Assembly: GCA_034336665.1 (NCBI GenBank) | Contig: CM067588.1 | Coordinates: 5,830,655-5,894,654, forward strand | Direction: 5' to 3' | Length of the DNA stretch: 64,000 nt | DNA from: Luscinia megarhynchos | Taxonomy: Eukaryota > Chordata > Aves > Passeriformes > Turdidae | In this document: positions 24,061 through 35,800 of the stretch, one piece after another | Numbering within the stretch: position 1 is the first letter of the stretch | How the letters are laid out: each line of letters starts with the position of its first letter | Made by a program: the position numbers and the translations under genes | Notes under the pieces: generated by a model | What the model was told of the DNA's origin: nothing | The model's input: only the letters and a program-made list of their open reading frames with translations | Databases searched by the model: none

Positions 24061-24539
24061 CTTCATTTTTACTGAAAAAAATTAAAAATCCCCAAACGGA
24101 CCAACTCAAAAAACCTTCTGTGAACACCAAACCCAGCAGCAGTGACCTCCAATCCTCAACCCGGAGAAAAACCATCCAGATGAGAAAGGAAAGTGGTTTT
24201 TCCCTCCTTGCACTCCCATTTCCACAGGCACTGGCTGGCAGCAGGCTCGGCCTTTACGTGACAGAAGTGGCTGATCCATGAACGATCCATGGCAAGTAAT
24301 AAACCAGATTGTTATTTGATTATAGCAGAGTTACCAGGAAAAACCACGAAGATGAGGGTATTGCTCATTTAAGGCACCCTGTTCTTCTCCCTGCGTGGAT
24401 TTGTGGCAGCACGAAGCTGGTGAAGACCATCCCACCTAAAAAATGATAATTCCTTTAAATAATGCTTTTAGGAGAGGGGTAATAGAGTTGAAAAGATATT
24501 AATCACCATTACAACTTTCAATGCCTCTTGTAAAGCAGA

Positions 24540-24800
24540 GGAAGGATTGAAATAAGCACAGGAGGTAGCCCTGGAAGCTGCACCGAGGGTTTTTTCCACC
24601 GTTCCCGGAGCTCCGGCTCAGCTCTCCCAGGAAGCGGCTGCATCCCTGGAAGCGATCCTTGTGCTCGGCTAGCAAATCTATTTATAAAGCACTGTGGGAT
24701 CCTGCAGGATGAAAGGAGCTATTCTAACTCGGGTTTATTGCCCAAAAACGCAACCGCAAACTTTCTCACACTGCTGCAACTCAGGACGAGCCTGAGCAAT
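24540..24800. promoter_or_regulatory. Candidate distal regulatory element (MEF2 and RUNX sites)
   Basis: A unique block with a perfect MEF2 consensus CTATTTATAA at 24678-24687 and a RUNX core AACCGCA at 24752-24758, within moderately CpG-rich, repeat-free DNA. The assignment rests on consensus matches and on the lack of repeats; conservation could not be tested. 24801-25620 contains no gene that I can see. Confidence 0.3.
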
Positions 24801-25622
24801 CGCGTTTTTGCGGAGACCCTCCCTGCCGCGGGATGGGTCTGGCCGGCAGCACCAGCCGCTTCCCGGGGTATTTCACCGCGGGCACCGCCCGTGTGAGGCG
24901 GCAGGAGATGGAGCGATGCCCCTTGGCACAGGGTGGGGAGCGCAGCAGCTCCAGGGCCGGGATTCCCGGCGGGGATTATCGCCCGCGGGCTCCGGCGTTG
25001 CTGACATTCCCGATCCCCAGCCCCTTCCCGCTGGGCATTCCCGAGCTGACACACAGAGCCCGTGAGTGCGAGACAGGGCAGGAAATGCTGCTCGGGATTA
25101 GAGCTGTCTGCCTGCTGGGGGGAGGATTTTCCTGCCCCTTTCCCGGCCAGCACAGGCCAGGGCACACACGGTCCCTAAGGGACAAGCCAGCGTGTCCTGG
25201 GTGCGTCCTACACGCGTCCACCCCAAGGAGTGACCCCTCCGTCCAGGGAGGGTTTAGCACAAGGAAGGAGAACTAAAAACACCCAAAATCCCCCAGCACT
25301 GAGCCCTTACTCTGCTTTTCCCAACACAAGGATTTCCCCACCTGGAAACTGGATCCTGATTCATCGCCCACCAGATGATGCCAAATGCACTTCCCTAAGT
25401 CACAGTCACAAAAGGCATCACTCAGAAATACAGAAATGTGCAAATTATTGGCTTGTAAAGGGATGGAGCCCAGCTGAGAGGTGAAGCCATAGATCTCACA
25501 GTGGGAAGAGGCCACGGCAGGGGCTGGGGCAAGGGGACAGGGTCTTAAACCCTGGAGCAGGGGCAGGATCAGCTCCAGCCCCAGCTGAACCCAGCCTGGC
25601 AGGGCCCCCATGAGCCCTGAAT

Positions 25623-25722
25623 GTGCCACTCCTCTGTGCCACCTCCCTGTGCCACCTCCCTGTGCCACCTCTCCGTGCCACCTCCCTGTGCCACCCCTCT
25701 GTGCCACCCCTCCGTGCCACCT
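25623..25722 (+). repeat. 13-bp minisatellite (CTGTGCCACCTCC)
   Basis: Seven to eight copies of a 13-bp unit CTGTGCCACCTCC with CTCCGTG and CCCCTC variants. Confidence 0.93.
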
Positions 25723-26016
25723 CCAGAGCCCTTCTGTCTGCTGGCATCCACGTCTAACCCAAATCCTGGCTCTGCCAGCACAGAGGAGACATCTGTGTGA
25801 CAAGATTATGGAGATTAGCTCCATTAGCACAACAGCTCCTGGGCTGGCCCTAATCCAGAGGGACAAGTGCAGCCCATGCACTGCTGCTGCTGCCCTGGCT
25901 GTCCCGAAGGACCTGTGGCAGCTGGGGGACACGATTGTCACCAGTGTCCCTGTGCCAGGGTGGGCACCATGTGCCAGCAGGGACAATCCCAGGGATGGCA
26001 GTGACCCCATCCCATC

Positions 26017-26516
26017 AGCACAGCCCTGGATCAGGGGCTGGGGACAATCCCGGGGTGGCGGTGCCAGCGCTGCCCTGGGACAGGGTTTGGGGACAGTCCC
26101 AGAGGTGGCAGCGCCAGCGCTGCCCTGGATCAGGGGTTGGGGACAATCCCGGGGGTGGCAGTGGCAGCGCTGCCCTGGGGCAGGGTTTGGGGACAATCCG
26201 CGGGTGGCAGTGACAGCACAGCCCTGGATCAGGGGTTGGGGACAGTCCGGGGGTGGCAGTGCCAGCGCTGCCCTGGGACAGGGGTTGGGGACAGTCCGGG
26301 GGTGGCAGTAACAGCACAGCCCTGGGACAGGGGTTGGGGACAGTCCGGGGGTGGCGGTGCCAGCGCTGCCCTGGATCAGGGGTTGGGGACAATCCCAGGG
26401 ATGGCAGTGACAGCACAGTCCTGGACAGGGTTTGGGGACAGTCCGGGGGTGGCAGTGCCAGCGCTGCCCTGGGACAGGGTTTGGGGACAGTCCGGGGGTG
26501 GCGGTGCCAGCGCTGC
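26017..26516 (+). repeat. 50-bp minisatellite (GGGGTTGGGGACAGTCCGGG unit)
   Basis: About ten copies of a unit with GGGGTTGGGGACAGTCCGGG, GGTGGCAGTGCCAGCGCTG and CCCTGGGACAG. Two alternative linkers recur: GCCAGCGCTGCCCTGG and ACAGCACAGCCCTGG. Frames crossing it on either strand are repeat artefacts. Confidence 0.95.
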
Positions 26517-26738
26517 CCTCCCGCCCCGCACAGCCGCCGCTGCCGGGGGCTGGCAGCGCCGTTTCGGGGTTTCTGCGAGCGCTGGAAAAACTCGGGGGCC
26601 ACCGAGCGAGGCTAAAAGCGGCCGGGCCAGGGCGAGCAGCTGCCGGGGCCGCGGATTGCACAGCCCCGAGCTGGCATGCGGAGCCGCCAGAAATAAACCT
26701 GTTTGTGTAGCAACTGGGAACACAGCAACGGCAGCGAG
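26517..26738 (+). ncRNA. Possible unannotated first exon in a small CpG island
   Basis: Directly after the 50-bp array comes a CpG-rich stretch of about 220 bp that ends GCAGCGAG|GTGAGTGG, a near-consensus splice donor with its GT at 26739-26740, followed by a T-rich stretch. A TAAAAG box occurs at about 26612 and AATAAA at 26692. It could be the first exon of an unannotated non-coding RNA or an LTR remnant, because a TATA-like box followed by AATAAA also fits an LTR. No conserved reading frame is visible. Confidence 0.3.
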
Positions 26739-26741
26739 GTG

Positions 26742-28882
26742 AGTGGGACTCTCTTTTTTGGGTGTTCGTTCAGGTTTTTTTTTTCTCGTTGTTTTACACT
26801 TATTTCTTTGGGCGGGAGAGATTTGTTGTAAGGAGGTTTTTGCTTGGGCTGTGAGCTCCCCGGAGCACCCACAGGATGTCTCCATGGAGGTCTGGGACTC
26901 CCAGCAGCATCTTCCCTGCCCTTCCAGTACCACAGGCTTGGGGATGCTGGGCTGTGTGAGAAATGCTGGACACAGCACAAAGCAGGACAGGTGCACCCCA
27001 ATATTTGGGAGACATCACTGACCCTGCTGTGTTCTAGTCCCTCTCCAGCACCTTGTGGACTGGGAAAGGGAGTCAGGAATAATTTGGGCTTCTTCAGATG
27101 GGCTTCTCCAGGATGACCCCTGCAGTGGCAGGATCCAGGAGGACAGAGCAGGCTCTGAGGTTGGCAGAAAACAGGGAAATGGCCTGACTGAAGTGCCCAG
27201 AGGAGTTACACCTGAAATAACCTTCCTGCAAGCACAGGCAAAGCACAAGGTCACCCCGTGGCTGGGACAGAGCAGGGACAAAGCTCCCACCCCCACCCCT
27301 GCCAGCCCTGCTGCTGCTGGCACTTAACCCAATCCCTGGCACTGCAAATGGCATCAGGGAGCTTGGAGACAGGGAAAGGACTGAAACTGGGCCCAGCAGC
27401 AGCTGCATTTGTTGTGGCCCTGGGGCAAGGTAAAACATCTTTCTGCAACTCTGCCAAAAGGGCTGAGGAACAGGACCAGAACCTGAGCAAGCAGCTCATA
27501 AAGGCAAATTTCTCCATGGTGTGTGACTGGACTCAGCAGTGTGGGTGATGCATGAAGCTCTGGGTTTAGTTTAATGGGGGGAAAAAAAATTATCAAAAAT
27601 ATTTAGGAAGGTTTGTGTCACTCTGGTGCATTTCCCATCACATGGGGATGTGTCAAAGGGCCACACTTAGTCCTGCAAGTGCTGAAGAGGGGCCTGGAAA
27701 TAGTTGTAGCAAGGCATGTGATCCATTAGACAGGGGAAAAGAAGAAGAAAATCCAGTTTGGAGATTCTGGCTCTCTCTTACCTCTCCTGACAGCACAGCC
27801 CTGAGTGAGGAATCAGATGGTGAGGGGGTAAAACACCGTGTCAGCTCAGCTCCACACAACTGGCACTGCTAAAACCTCCTGAATCAGCACCAGCTGGCTG
27901 GAAAATGAAAGCTGGGCTGTTTCTGCCCTCCTGCACCTCCCAAAATAACCAGCAGCTTCCCTCTCCTCAGCCCCTGTGAGCACACACCCCAGCGATCAGC
28001 ACTGCCAGCCTGTCCTGCTCCCTGTGCCCACAAGTGTCAAATGAGTATTTTTGAAGATCACCAGGCTGCAAATGCCTGCAAAGTGTTGGAGAACACAGTT
28101 CCCCCCTCCCAGTGCCCAAATCCCGTGTGGAGGCTGTGAGCTGCTGTGGGGCACGTCCAGCAAGGAGGAAAATCATCTCAACCCACCCCCATTGTTTCCA
28201 CTTGGATCCCATCTGAAGAAGAAACAGAGCATAAAAAGGTGGGCAGCACATTTCTCCCGGCTCCCTCAGGAATCCCAGGAGCTGCAGGAGCTGCCCAGCT
28301 CCAGCTTCTCCCTGTCCTGGCTCAGACAGGAGTGGACAGCATCCAGCCAGAGGCTGAGCTCCACAGGAGAGCAGCACCAAGGGGAATTGTGCAGGGATCT
28401 AGGGGGGATCTACAGCTCCTGTCTCACAGTCAGCTCAGACAAAAATTAAAAATGATCCCTCTCTGCTTGCTTGCCTGCATTTATTCGTGCTCATGGCTTT
28501 GGGAGCAGAGGAGTCCTGGTGTAAATTACTTGCACGACCTTTCCTGTTTGATGACTTTACAGCTGGCTGCTCACACCTCACAGATAATTCCATTTAGCCA
28601 TCCATCATGAGCACCTGCTGGGGAGGCTGGCAGCTCCTGAGCTGGGTGCTGCTGTCACCAGGACACAGCAGGGGCACACAGGGAGGTGGCACTGCCCTGC
28701 ACAGCCCAGCACTGCAGGACACCAAGGACCTTGGGATTCTGTCTGACCTGGCACAGGATTGAGTAAAATCCTTTTGTCTCCTCATTGTACACCCACCTTG
28801 AACCAGCTCTGAGTGTGGCAGGGTGGGAATCCTTTTCCCAAATATCTTTTCCCTGCCCTAAGTTCACCCCTTTGTGGGTGCC
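26742..28882. other. Intergenic DNA, nothing recognised
   Basis: Mixed-composition unique sequence between MAPKAPK2 and DYRK3. Open frames are short, overlap on both strands and resemble no known protein. I see no repeat array or identifiable mobile element in it. Confidence 0.6.
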
Positions 28883-29532
28883 TGTGGGAGTCCAGGGTAT
28901 TTCCCTGGCTGCTCTGGGAATGCAGGGACCCCCCTGGCAGACCCCTCTGAGACCCCCAAGTGATGACCAAGAGCCCCAGGGGCTGGATTTAGCTCCTTGG
29001 GAAAACTTACCAACACTGAGGGAAGAGATGCAAACCCTGAAAATAAGCAAAATGCAAATTAGAGTGTTAGGGTGTAGAATGAGTAGGTTTTTGGATTGTT
29101 TATATTAAGGGCCATGTGGTCAAGGTGGAGGATTTTGGGTGTGGTGGGCTCCTTCTTCCTTCTCCTTCGTGTCATCCATGTTGGGGTTGCATCCTGGGAG
29201 CCACAGGTTGGATGGGGAGAGAACTGGACATTGCAATGAGATTGCATGGCATGGGGAGGTGATTGTAAATAGAGAAGATGTAGTTTGGTGTATAAAAGAT
29301 GTGGCTCTGCTCCAAGAGGGCACTTTTGTCATGGTGGCTGTGTAGAGCTGGCCTGGGTCAGCCTGGCTGGGACACTCTGCAGATGAGATAAAATAAAATA
29401 AAGAGCCTTGGAGCAGCAGAAGGTCGTTCAGAGCAGTCTCTGGCTGGGACTTCAGGGGAACTTTGAGTCCCAAACCACCTGCAGGTCCTTTCTGAGGAGC
29501 TCTCACGCCTACAGAGACCCTCAGACATGACA
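28883..29532 (+). mobile_element. Solo LTR, related but distinct subfamily
   Basis: It begins TGTGGGAGTCCAGG and ends GACATGACA. It has the same layout as the other LTRs: AGACCCCCAAGTGATGACC, TTACCAACACTGAGGGAAGA, the GTGTCATCCATG stretch, a GTGTATAAAAGATG promoter box at about 29289 and AATAAAATAAA at about 29390-29402. The sequence is considerably diverged from the copies at 11-12 kb. No target duplication could be recognised. Confidence 0.8.
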
Positions 29533-29860
29533 CTTTATCACTCTTCCAGTGCAGGACTTTGTCCTGACATCCAACCTGTGTCTCCCAGGTGCAGCTTGAG
29601 GCTGTGCCAGAGCTGCCTGTGAAAGACACTGACCCCAGCGGGGCACAGCCACCTCCAAGATCGAGTCCAGCCCGGCCCTAACACCTCAACCAGACCCTGG
29701 CACCCAGTGCCACATCCAGGCTTTGTTTAAAAGTGATTCTACCACTCCCTGGGCAGACCATTCCAGTACTTTATCACTGTGACTTCAGGGAAGCTTTGAA
29801 TCCAAAACCATGTCCTTTCTGAGGAGCTCTCACACCTACAGAGAGCCTCAGGCAGTGGCA
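29533..29860 (-). mobile_element. CR1-like fragment plus second copy of an LTR tail
   Basis: 29533-29770 has phrases of an antisense CR1 end: GTCCTGACATCCAACCTGTG, GTGCAGCTTGAGGCTGT and CTCCCTGGGCAGACCATTCC. 29775-29860 then repeats the final 80 bp or so of the preceding LTR (GACTTCAGGGAAGCTTTGA, CCTTTCTGAGGAGCTCTCAC, CTACAGAGAGCCTCAG). The LTR end is therefore present twice around the CR1-like piece. Confidence 0.6.
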
Positions 29861-30139
29861 GGTGCCCAGCACAAAGCCCTTGGGGGCACAGCAGCTGAAC
29901 ACTCTCCCAGCAGGTTGAGTTCTTGCATTTCATGTCCTCAGCTGCTGCCTCGCAGCCAAAACCCACCCAGGGCTAGACGTGGCTGTGCCATTTCCCATCC
30001 GGAGAGCCGCTGGCTCTCATCCCCCTCCCCAGCACTTACAGCTGGCAAGAATTTCCTGACAAACCCAGCCCGGTTTGTGTCACTGCTCCTGCAGTCCCTT
30101 CCGTGGGCTAAGCAGGCATGTGCTTTATTGCTCTCGATC

Positions 30140-30470
30140 CCTTCTCGGCTGTGCTTAATTACACTTAATTATTGTAATCTCGGCCTCTGCCTTCCCACTC
30201 CAGCCCAGCACGATCCCGGGCGCTGCAGCCGCGCTTGTGGAGCCGAATTCCGGAGCTTCCGAGGCGGCGGCAGGAATGCAAACCCTACATGGTCCGTGCC
30301 AGCGGCCGGGGCTGCTCTGCCTCGCCTTTAGAAAGCTCCTCTCAGCGTTTAAGAATGGACAGACTTAATTCGGGCAGCTATTCCATCCCCGCAGACAAAG
30401 GAAACAAGCCGGAGCGCACTTAAGGAGCAATTATTTAAATTCCCCGTCTGCGGCGCCGGCTCTCCTCAGA
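30140..30470. promoter_or_regulatory. Candidate conserved non-coding element with paired homeodomain sites
   Basis: Two TTAATTA homeodomain sites at 30155-30161 and 30165-30171 lie exactly 10 bp apart and are followed by TGTAATCTC. A CpG-rich stretch free of repeats then runs to about 30470. No reading frame in it resembles a protein. Identification as an enhancer is inference. Confidence 0.33.
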
Positions 30471-30849
30471 AGTTCAGATGTCCCTGTCTGCATCTGCACC
30501 GGGAAATCACCTTTATCATTCCCCCAGAAACTCTGGGGAGAGAGGGATGGGACCACATGAAAAAATCTGGTCAAGGATTTGTGTTTATTGCTGGGTTTTA
30601 CACCCAAAATCCAAGTGAAGGGAGCAGGCTTCAGGGGAAAAGGCCTTTCTGAGCATCTGTGCACGTCCCAAAAAGTGTTTGCAAAGCCCGTTGGGGTGAT
30701 TTGACAAGAGGAAAGAAAACAAACCCAGAGCTGCCCCTGTGCCACGAGGAGCTGAGCTTACAAAAACCAGCAGATGAATCAGCCCAGCTCCCCCAGGCTG
30801 CTGCTGCTGAAAGGAAACAGAATTAGGGACAAAATTCTCCTCTTTGGTT

Positions 30850-31070
30850 GACACAGCCCCTGCCGCGGCAGGGACACCTCCCACCGTCCCAGGCTGCTCC
30901 AAACCCATCCAGCCCGGCCTTGGGCACCTCCAGGGATCCAGAGCAGCCTCAGCTGTGCCAGGGCCTCCCCACCCTCAGTCAGGAATTCCCTAAAATCCAA
31001 CCCATCCCTTCTCCCTTCCAGTGTGAAGCCCTTCCCTCCTGTCCTGTCACTGCAATCATTAATAACAACT
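30850..31070 (-). mobile_element. CR1 LINE 3' tail (antisense)
   Basis: The plus strand carries CCGCGGCAGGGACACCTCCC, CCTTGGGCACCTCCAGGGAT, GGCCTCCCCACCCTCAGTCA and CCCTTCCCTCCTGTCCTGTC. This is the reverse complement of the CR1 3' region. Confidence 0.82.
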
Positions 31071-32379
31071 GAATACACCACAGGAGTAACAAACTCCAGG
31101 TTTCTGCTCCACATCTTGTGCACATTCAGGTTTTTACCAACATCCCCCAGCACGATTTTGCCAGGCCAGAAAGACACAGGCTCAGCTTTGGGGTTGGATT
31201 CCCCAGCCCCTCCCCTGGCACCAAACATTATTTCCCCTCACAGAGCCTGCTGCAGCTCAGCAGAATTTGGGAGACAATCCCTTATCATGTTACATCAACA
31301 AGCATTAACAGCAGGGCAGATAAGCTTATTTTTTTAATCTGAGGTGCTGTGCTTGAGAAAATGTCACTCAGAGTGTCCCATGGACTCATGGCAGGCTGAA
31401 CACAGAGCTACACGTATTTATATATATATAGCACAAACAAAGACATCTAAATATCTACATATATTTTTTTTACTGTTTTCAACTTGCAAACTTTTAAAAA
31501 ATCAGATATTTGCCTTTCACACACGTTAAAACAAGGTAAAAATTCACTGTGCTGTCTGCACACTCTGTGTGTGTAACACACATGGTTTAATCACCCAGGT
31601 TGTAGCTGGAGACCTTTTATTGGAACATGATTTCATCTTCAAACCATCCCAATATCCACTTGTGTACAGTAAGTTGCCCATTTATAGGTTTCTAATAAAA
31701 GCAAATCTTCCCTAAGTGGCTCTTACTGGATTTCTCCTTTCAGCCTGGGGATAAGCAGGATTCTGGGCTTTAAAAAGCTCTCTAGTGGGCTGAATAAGAA
31801 AGTGACAACTGAAGAATGTCATGGCAAAACTCTGGTGTGTTCTAATTACAGCACTGTTAATGAGAGGAACATTTGTCAGAGCAGAGCCTCATCACGTTCA
31901 GCACAGACACAGAAACCTCCCTCTCACAGTCCCACTTTTCTCTCCTCTTAGGCAGATGCCACAGGAGGTGGTGTCTGCCAGCACAAGGTAAATTCCACCA
32001 TCTGGAAATAATTGTTTTTCTTTTTAATCAAGGACTTTTAGGAATTTTGCACACTCGGTTGCTAAAGAAAATGTGTTTATTTTTCTTTTAAAAATGACCC
32101 AAAGTACAACTTGAAGAACTCTGCTCATTGCATGCAGATACAGTTTGAGAGTGATTTCCAGAATGTTCCTCCACAGTTACATCCACAGGCACCTCCAATG
32201 TTTCCCCTATCACACCTCATCACAATATTTATAATAAAAGGCAAAGCTGCAGATTCTGGGGGTTCTGGGGACGCTGACATTTCATGGAACATCTGCACTG
32301 TGTGAGAAGCCCTGGGCAGGACCTGCAGTGGGGGCTGGTAAAACCCTGAGAGCTGTGTGGGGCTCTGGGGCTGCCTGAT
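31071..32379. other. AT-rich intergenic DNA
   Basis: Low-GC sequence with a short TA run (TATATATATA at about 31418-31430) and several T-rich tracts. No gene was recognised. TTTATT motifs here could be distal minus-strand poly(A) signals for DYRK3 if its 3' UTR were very long. Confidence 0.5.
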
Positions 32380-32835
32380 TTGAAATAAAAAATTCCAGGA
32401 CAATGTTCTGAGCCACAGATTTCACCTGGTACAGAGGGAGTTGGAGAGCTGGAGGCATTGTTGGTGTTTCAGAACACGAGGGCTCTCTAATGGGATGTAG
32501 GAGGTTTATTTATTTCCACAAACTGCTGTTAAATGAATTTAAAAAAAAATTAATTACTAAAAAAAATCAAGTGGTGTCTGTGACTTTCTGACAGGGAGGA
32601 TTTGGGATATTATCCCAGGGAATAGGGAGAGGAGAGGGAACTGTGCTCAGGGTGGACAGCAGCAGGAATTTCTCCATGGAAAGGGTGGTGAGGCCTGTCC
32701 AGGGAGGTCTGGAGTGCCATCCATGACTGGACACTGCTCTGGGTGACGAGGTGGGGATCAGGCACAGGTTGGAATTGATGATCCTGGAGGGCTTTTCCAG
32801 CCTCAGCAATTCCAGGATTCTGTGAAGCACCAAAT
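32380..32835 (+). repeat. Dispersed element, CpG-depleted copy (partner at 44.35 kb)
   Basis: Alignable almost end to end with 44352-44865. Both run from a GGAATAAAAA/GAAATAAAAAA start through TGGAGGCAT, GAACACGAGG, GATGTAGGAGGT, ATCAAGTGGTG, GTGACTTTCTG and TTTCTCCATGG to a CR1-like tail ending ATTCTGTGA. The downstream half is clearly a CR1 3' end. The upstream half is not a CR1 segment I recognise. Confidence 0.78.
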
Positions 32836-35800
32836 ATAAAATCACAGTGCCCAACACCCAGAGCTGCCAGGTACCCCCAGCACAGGCAGAAACCCCAGGA
32901 TTTTTCATTAAAGTCTCTGTTTTCATTCTCAGCTGGTGCTGCACACAAGTCCCACAGATCTTTCCATATTATTTTGGCTCTCCACTTCCACAACGGAATT
33001 AAACTTTGGCAGGCAGGGGATTTTTGTATCATTTCAGCAGAGATCTCTGGGTGCAGCATCAGCCTTTTGCTTGTGTGCCTGGGATTAGCAAGACATTGCT
33101 GAGATCATCATATATATGTTTCACAGCCAGGACAGCTTTTGGTATTAAACAAGAAAAAAACCCAGGAGAGCTGCAGCCTGCAGCCCTTTGAAAAGGACCC
33201 TGTGTTTGTTTGAGAGGTAGTTTTGAAGATTATGATCATTGCAAAGAAGTTCTACAACTGCTTAAAAAGTTTTCAACTGCACAAAAACCCTAACAGGAAA
33301 AGAGTGTAAGCAAGCATTCACTCTTCCACAAAAGTTGTATTAAATCTGTCCAATTAATCTGCTGTGAATTCTTAGGTCACTGGTCAACCAGATTCCCATT
33401 CCAGCTGGCTGGGAGGACAAAATCCACCAGTGAGGAGTGTCTGTGGTACCCAGAAAATCTCTAGATTTAGGTTTGGGCCTTTCAGATGTGCTGCTCATGC
33501 ACTGTCACTGGTTTGTATAAAAATATTGCTGAGCCACACAGCTGGAACTGCAGCCAATGAACAGTTTTATTTGCACTCTCCCAGGGTACTGAAACACTTT
33601 TAGGAGCGTTTTCAAACAAGTCTGGGTGACTTTTAGAAATGCAGTGTCTGATGTAAACACAAGTGATTTACATGTGGTAACTTCTGAGAACATGACTGAG
33701 GTGTCAGTGCTGGCAGCTCAACAAAGCAAAGCCACCACAAAAACAAAAACTGCTCTTGATCTGCTCAGACATTTTCATTTCAAGCTGCTTCCAGCATTCT
33801 CAGCAGCAGCACAGCTGATGATGGGATGGTCTCTGGTGATTTCAGGCCTCAGCAGGGTTTGGCTTTCCCAAAAACAAGTGTGACTTGGAGGATTTGCCAT
33901 ATCTGGTGAGCACAGACACTGAGACTGCCCCTGATAAAGGACAGCCAGCCAGGGTCCCACGTGTGCCTTGCACCTGCTCCTCACTGGAACTCAGCAAGTC
34001 CAGCTTTGCAGGGACAATTCCAATTTACTGGCTCACCTGGAAGCTCTCCCAGTTTGGGAATTCTGCATCAAACCAAAAAGCAAAATGCTTCATGAAGAAA
34101 CTGGGGATTGGAAACAAGGCCCAAATATTCTCAGCTGTGTTTCCTGGGTTAGGAACAAGTTCCCAGCCCAGTAAATATCTGCTGAGGTTGCTTTTCCTTC
34201 TCACCCAAATTAGCAATTCACTTAACTACATATTTGATTTTCAAATATGGCAGTACCAAGTAAGCAAGAGCCAGTCTTGAACAAACACCTTGTGCAGTCA
34301 GGGCATGCTGAACACATTTTCTAGATGAAAAGCCACAGTTTTGAGTTAATTGCTTTATCTGCAGCTTCACAGCCCCAGCCCTAAGCAAAATTACTGAGTG
34401 TGCACCAGAGGCTGCCACAGGAGGAGTTCCCTCCCAGTCACTTCTTCCCACAGGTCACAGAATTATCATTATTATTCTACACTTTTTATAGACAGAATGG
34501 TTTTGAAGCAGGAGCCTGCTGTGTGTTCCTGAGCCCTGTTGGTGCAGCTCCCAGCCCTGCTCCTTCTGCCAGGCTCCAGCACCACCATCACCTTCTCTTC
34601 TCTATAAAACCCTTTTCCATGCATCTTTCCTACCAAGCTATTGCCCCAAAAGGTTCTTTCCCCTCTCTCACCTGGTGCATTTTGTTAAAAAGAAATGTAA
34701 AGAGCAGAAAAGGCAGATTTCTGGCTTCTGAAAACGTGCCAGATCTATCAGAGATTCCACTAAAATCAATGGCATCTTCTGCCAGAATCCACTTCCCTGG
34801 TTCTTCATTCAAATAAAACTTGACTCAGCCAAGCAAAACACAAAATACCAGCCATGTGTGGTGGCAAGTGACCCATGACAGCCCATCCACGCTGCTTGCT
34901 GCACGGGTAAGGGCCAGACTGTTATTTTAGTATCATTTCTAAGCTCATTCAATTGACACTTGTGAAACAAAACAACTCAGAAAAGCTCCACACACGAGAA
35001 CCTCAGTTTTTTGGAGCTTTGGCTGAGTCTTTTGGAGGTTTTCTGCAGCCTCCAGTGCTGAAATGACCCAGAGGGGCCAGAGCAGCCCCATCTCCTCAGG
35101 GAAGGGTCTCCTGCTGAACATTTGCTCTTTAAAATCTTTAAAATCACCCTGGTGACTCCTTTCTTTGCACACCGAGAGCCTCCTTCCCTTAGCATTCACA
35201 ACCTGCTGCAGAGAAAGTCATCACAAAACCTTCTGCTCATAAAAGCTCCAAATTGCATCTGAAGTCCTGTTCAGGCACCTGGCAAGGGATCAGATGGTTC
35301 TGGAGATGGACTCAGGCACGAGGCTGCAAGAAGCAACAACCCCAACAAGCTGTGCTGAGTTTGTGACAGGTCACACCACCCTGGCATGCTCTGGGAAGAT
35401 AAAGGAGGAGGAAATACAAGCTCATGGAGTTCAAGGAGGCACCCAAAGGCCTGAAGGGAGGCAATTAGACACAAAGCAGCTCTTCCCATAAAATATTTCC
35501 ATTTGGATCTGCCAGTTCTTGCACCTTATCAGTCTTGCCTGGTTATGTTTCCAGAGATTTGTTGAGATTTCAGAGCACACTCCCCATTATTAATGTGTGT
35601 TTCCCTCCCCACCCTCTTTTTCCAGTCACAGCCCTGGGCCTGAAAAAGTTCTACTTGTCTGACAGGGGTGGCAGTTTGCATTTTTATTAAAAGAGCTTCA
35701 TGTAATTCAATGGAATTCACTCTACACAAAGAGATAATTTTTTGCAATTACCAGAATCTCAAACATGGATATAAACCAGCTCTTGAAGTTCAACATTTTT

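Noticed and set aside
24719..25276. 148- and 147-codon frames on opposite strands
   Set aside because: They overlap each other, resemble no protein and have no splice support.
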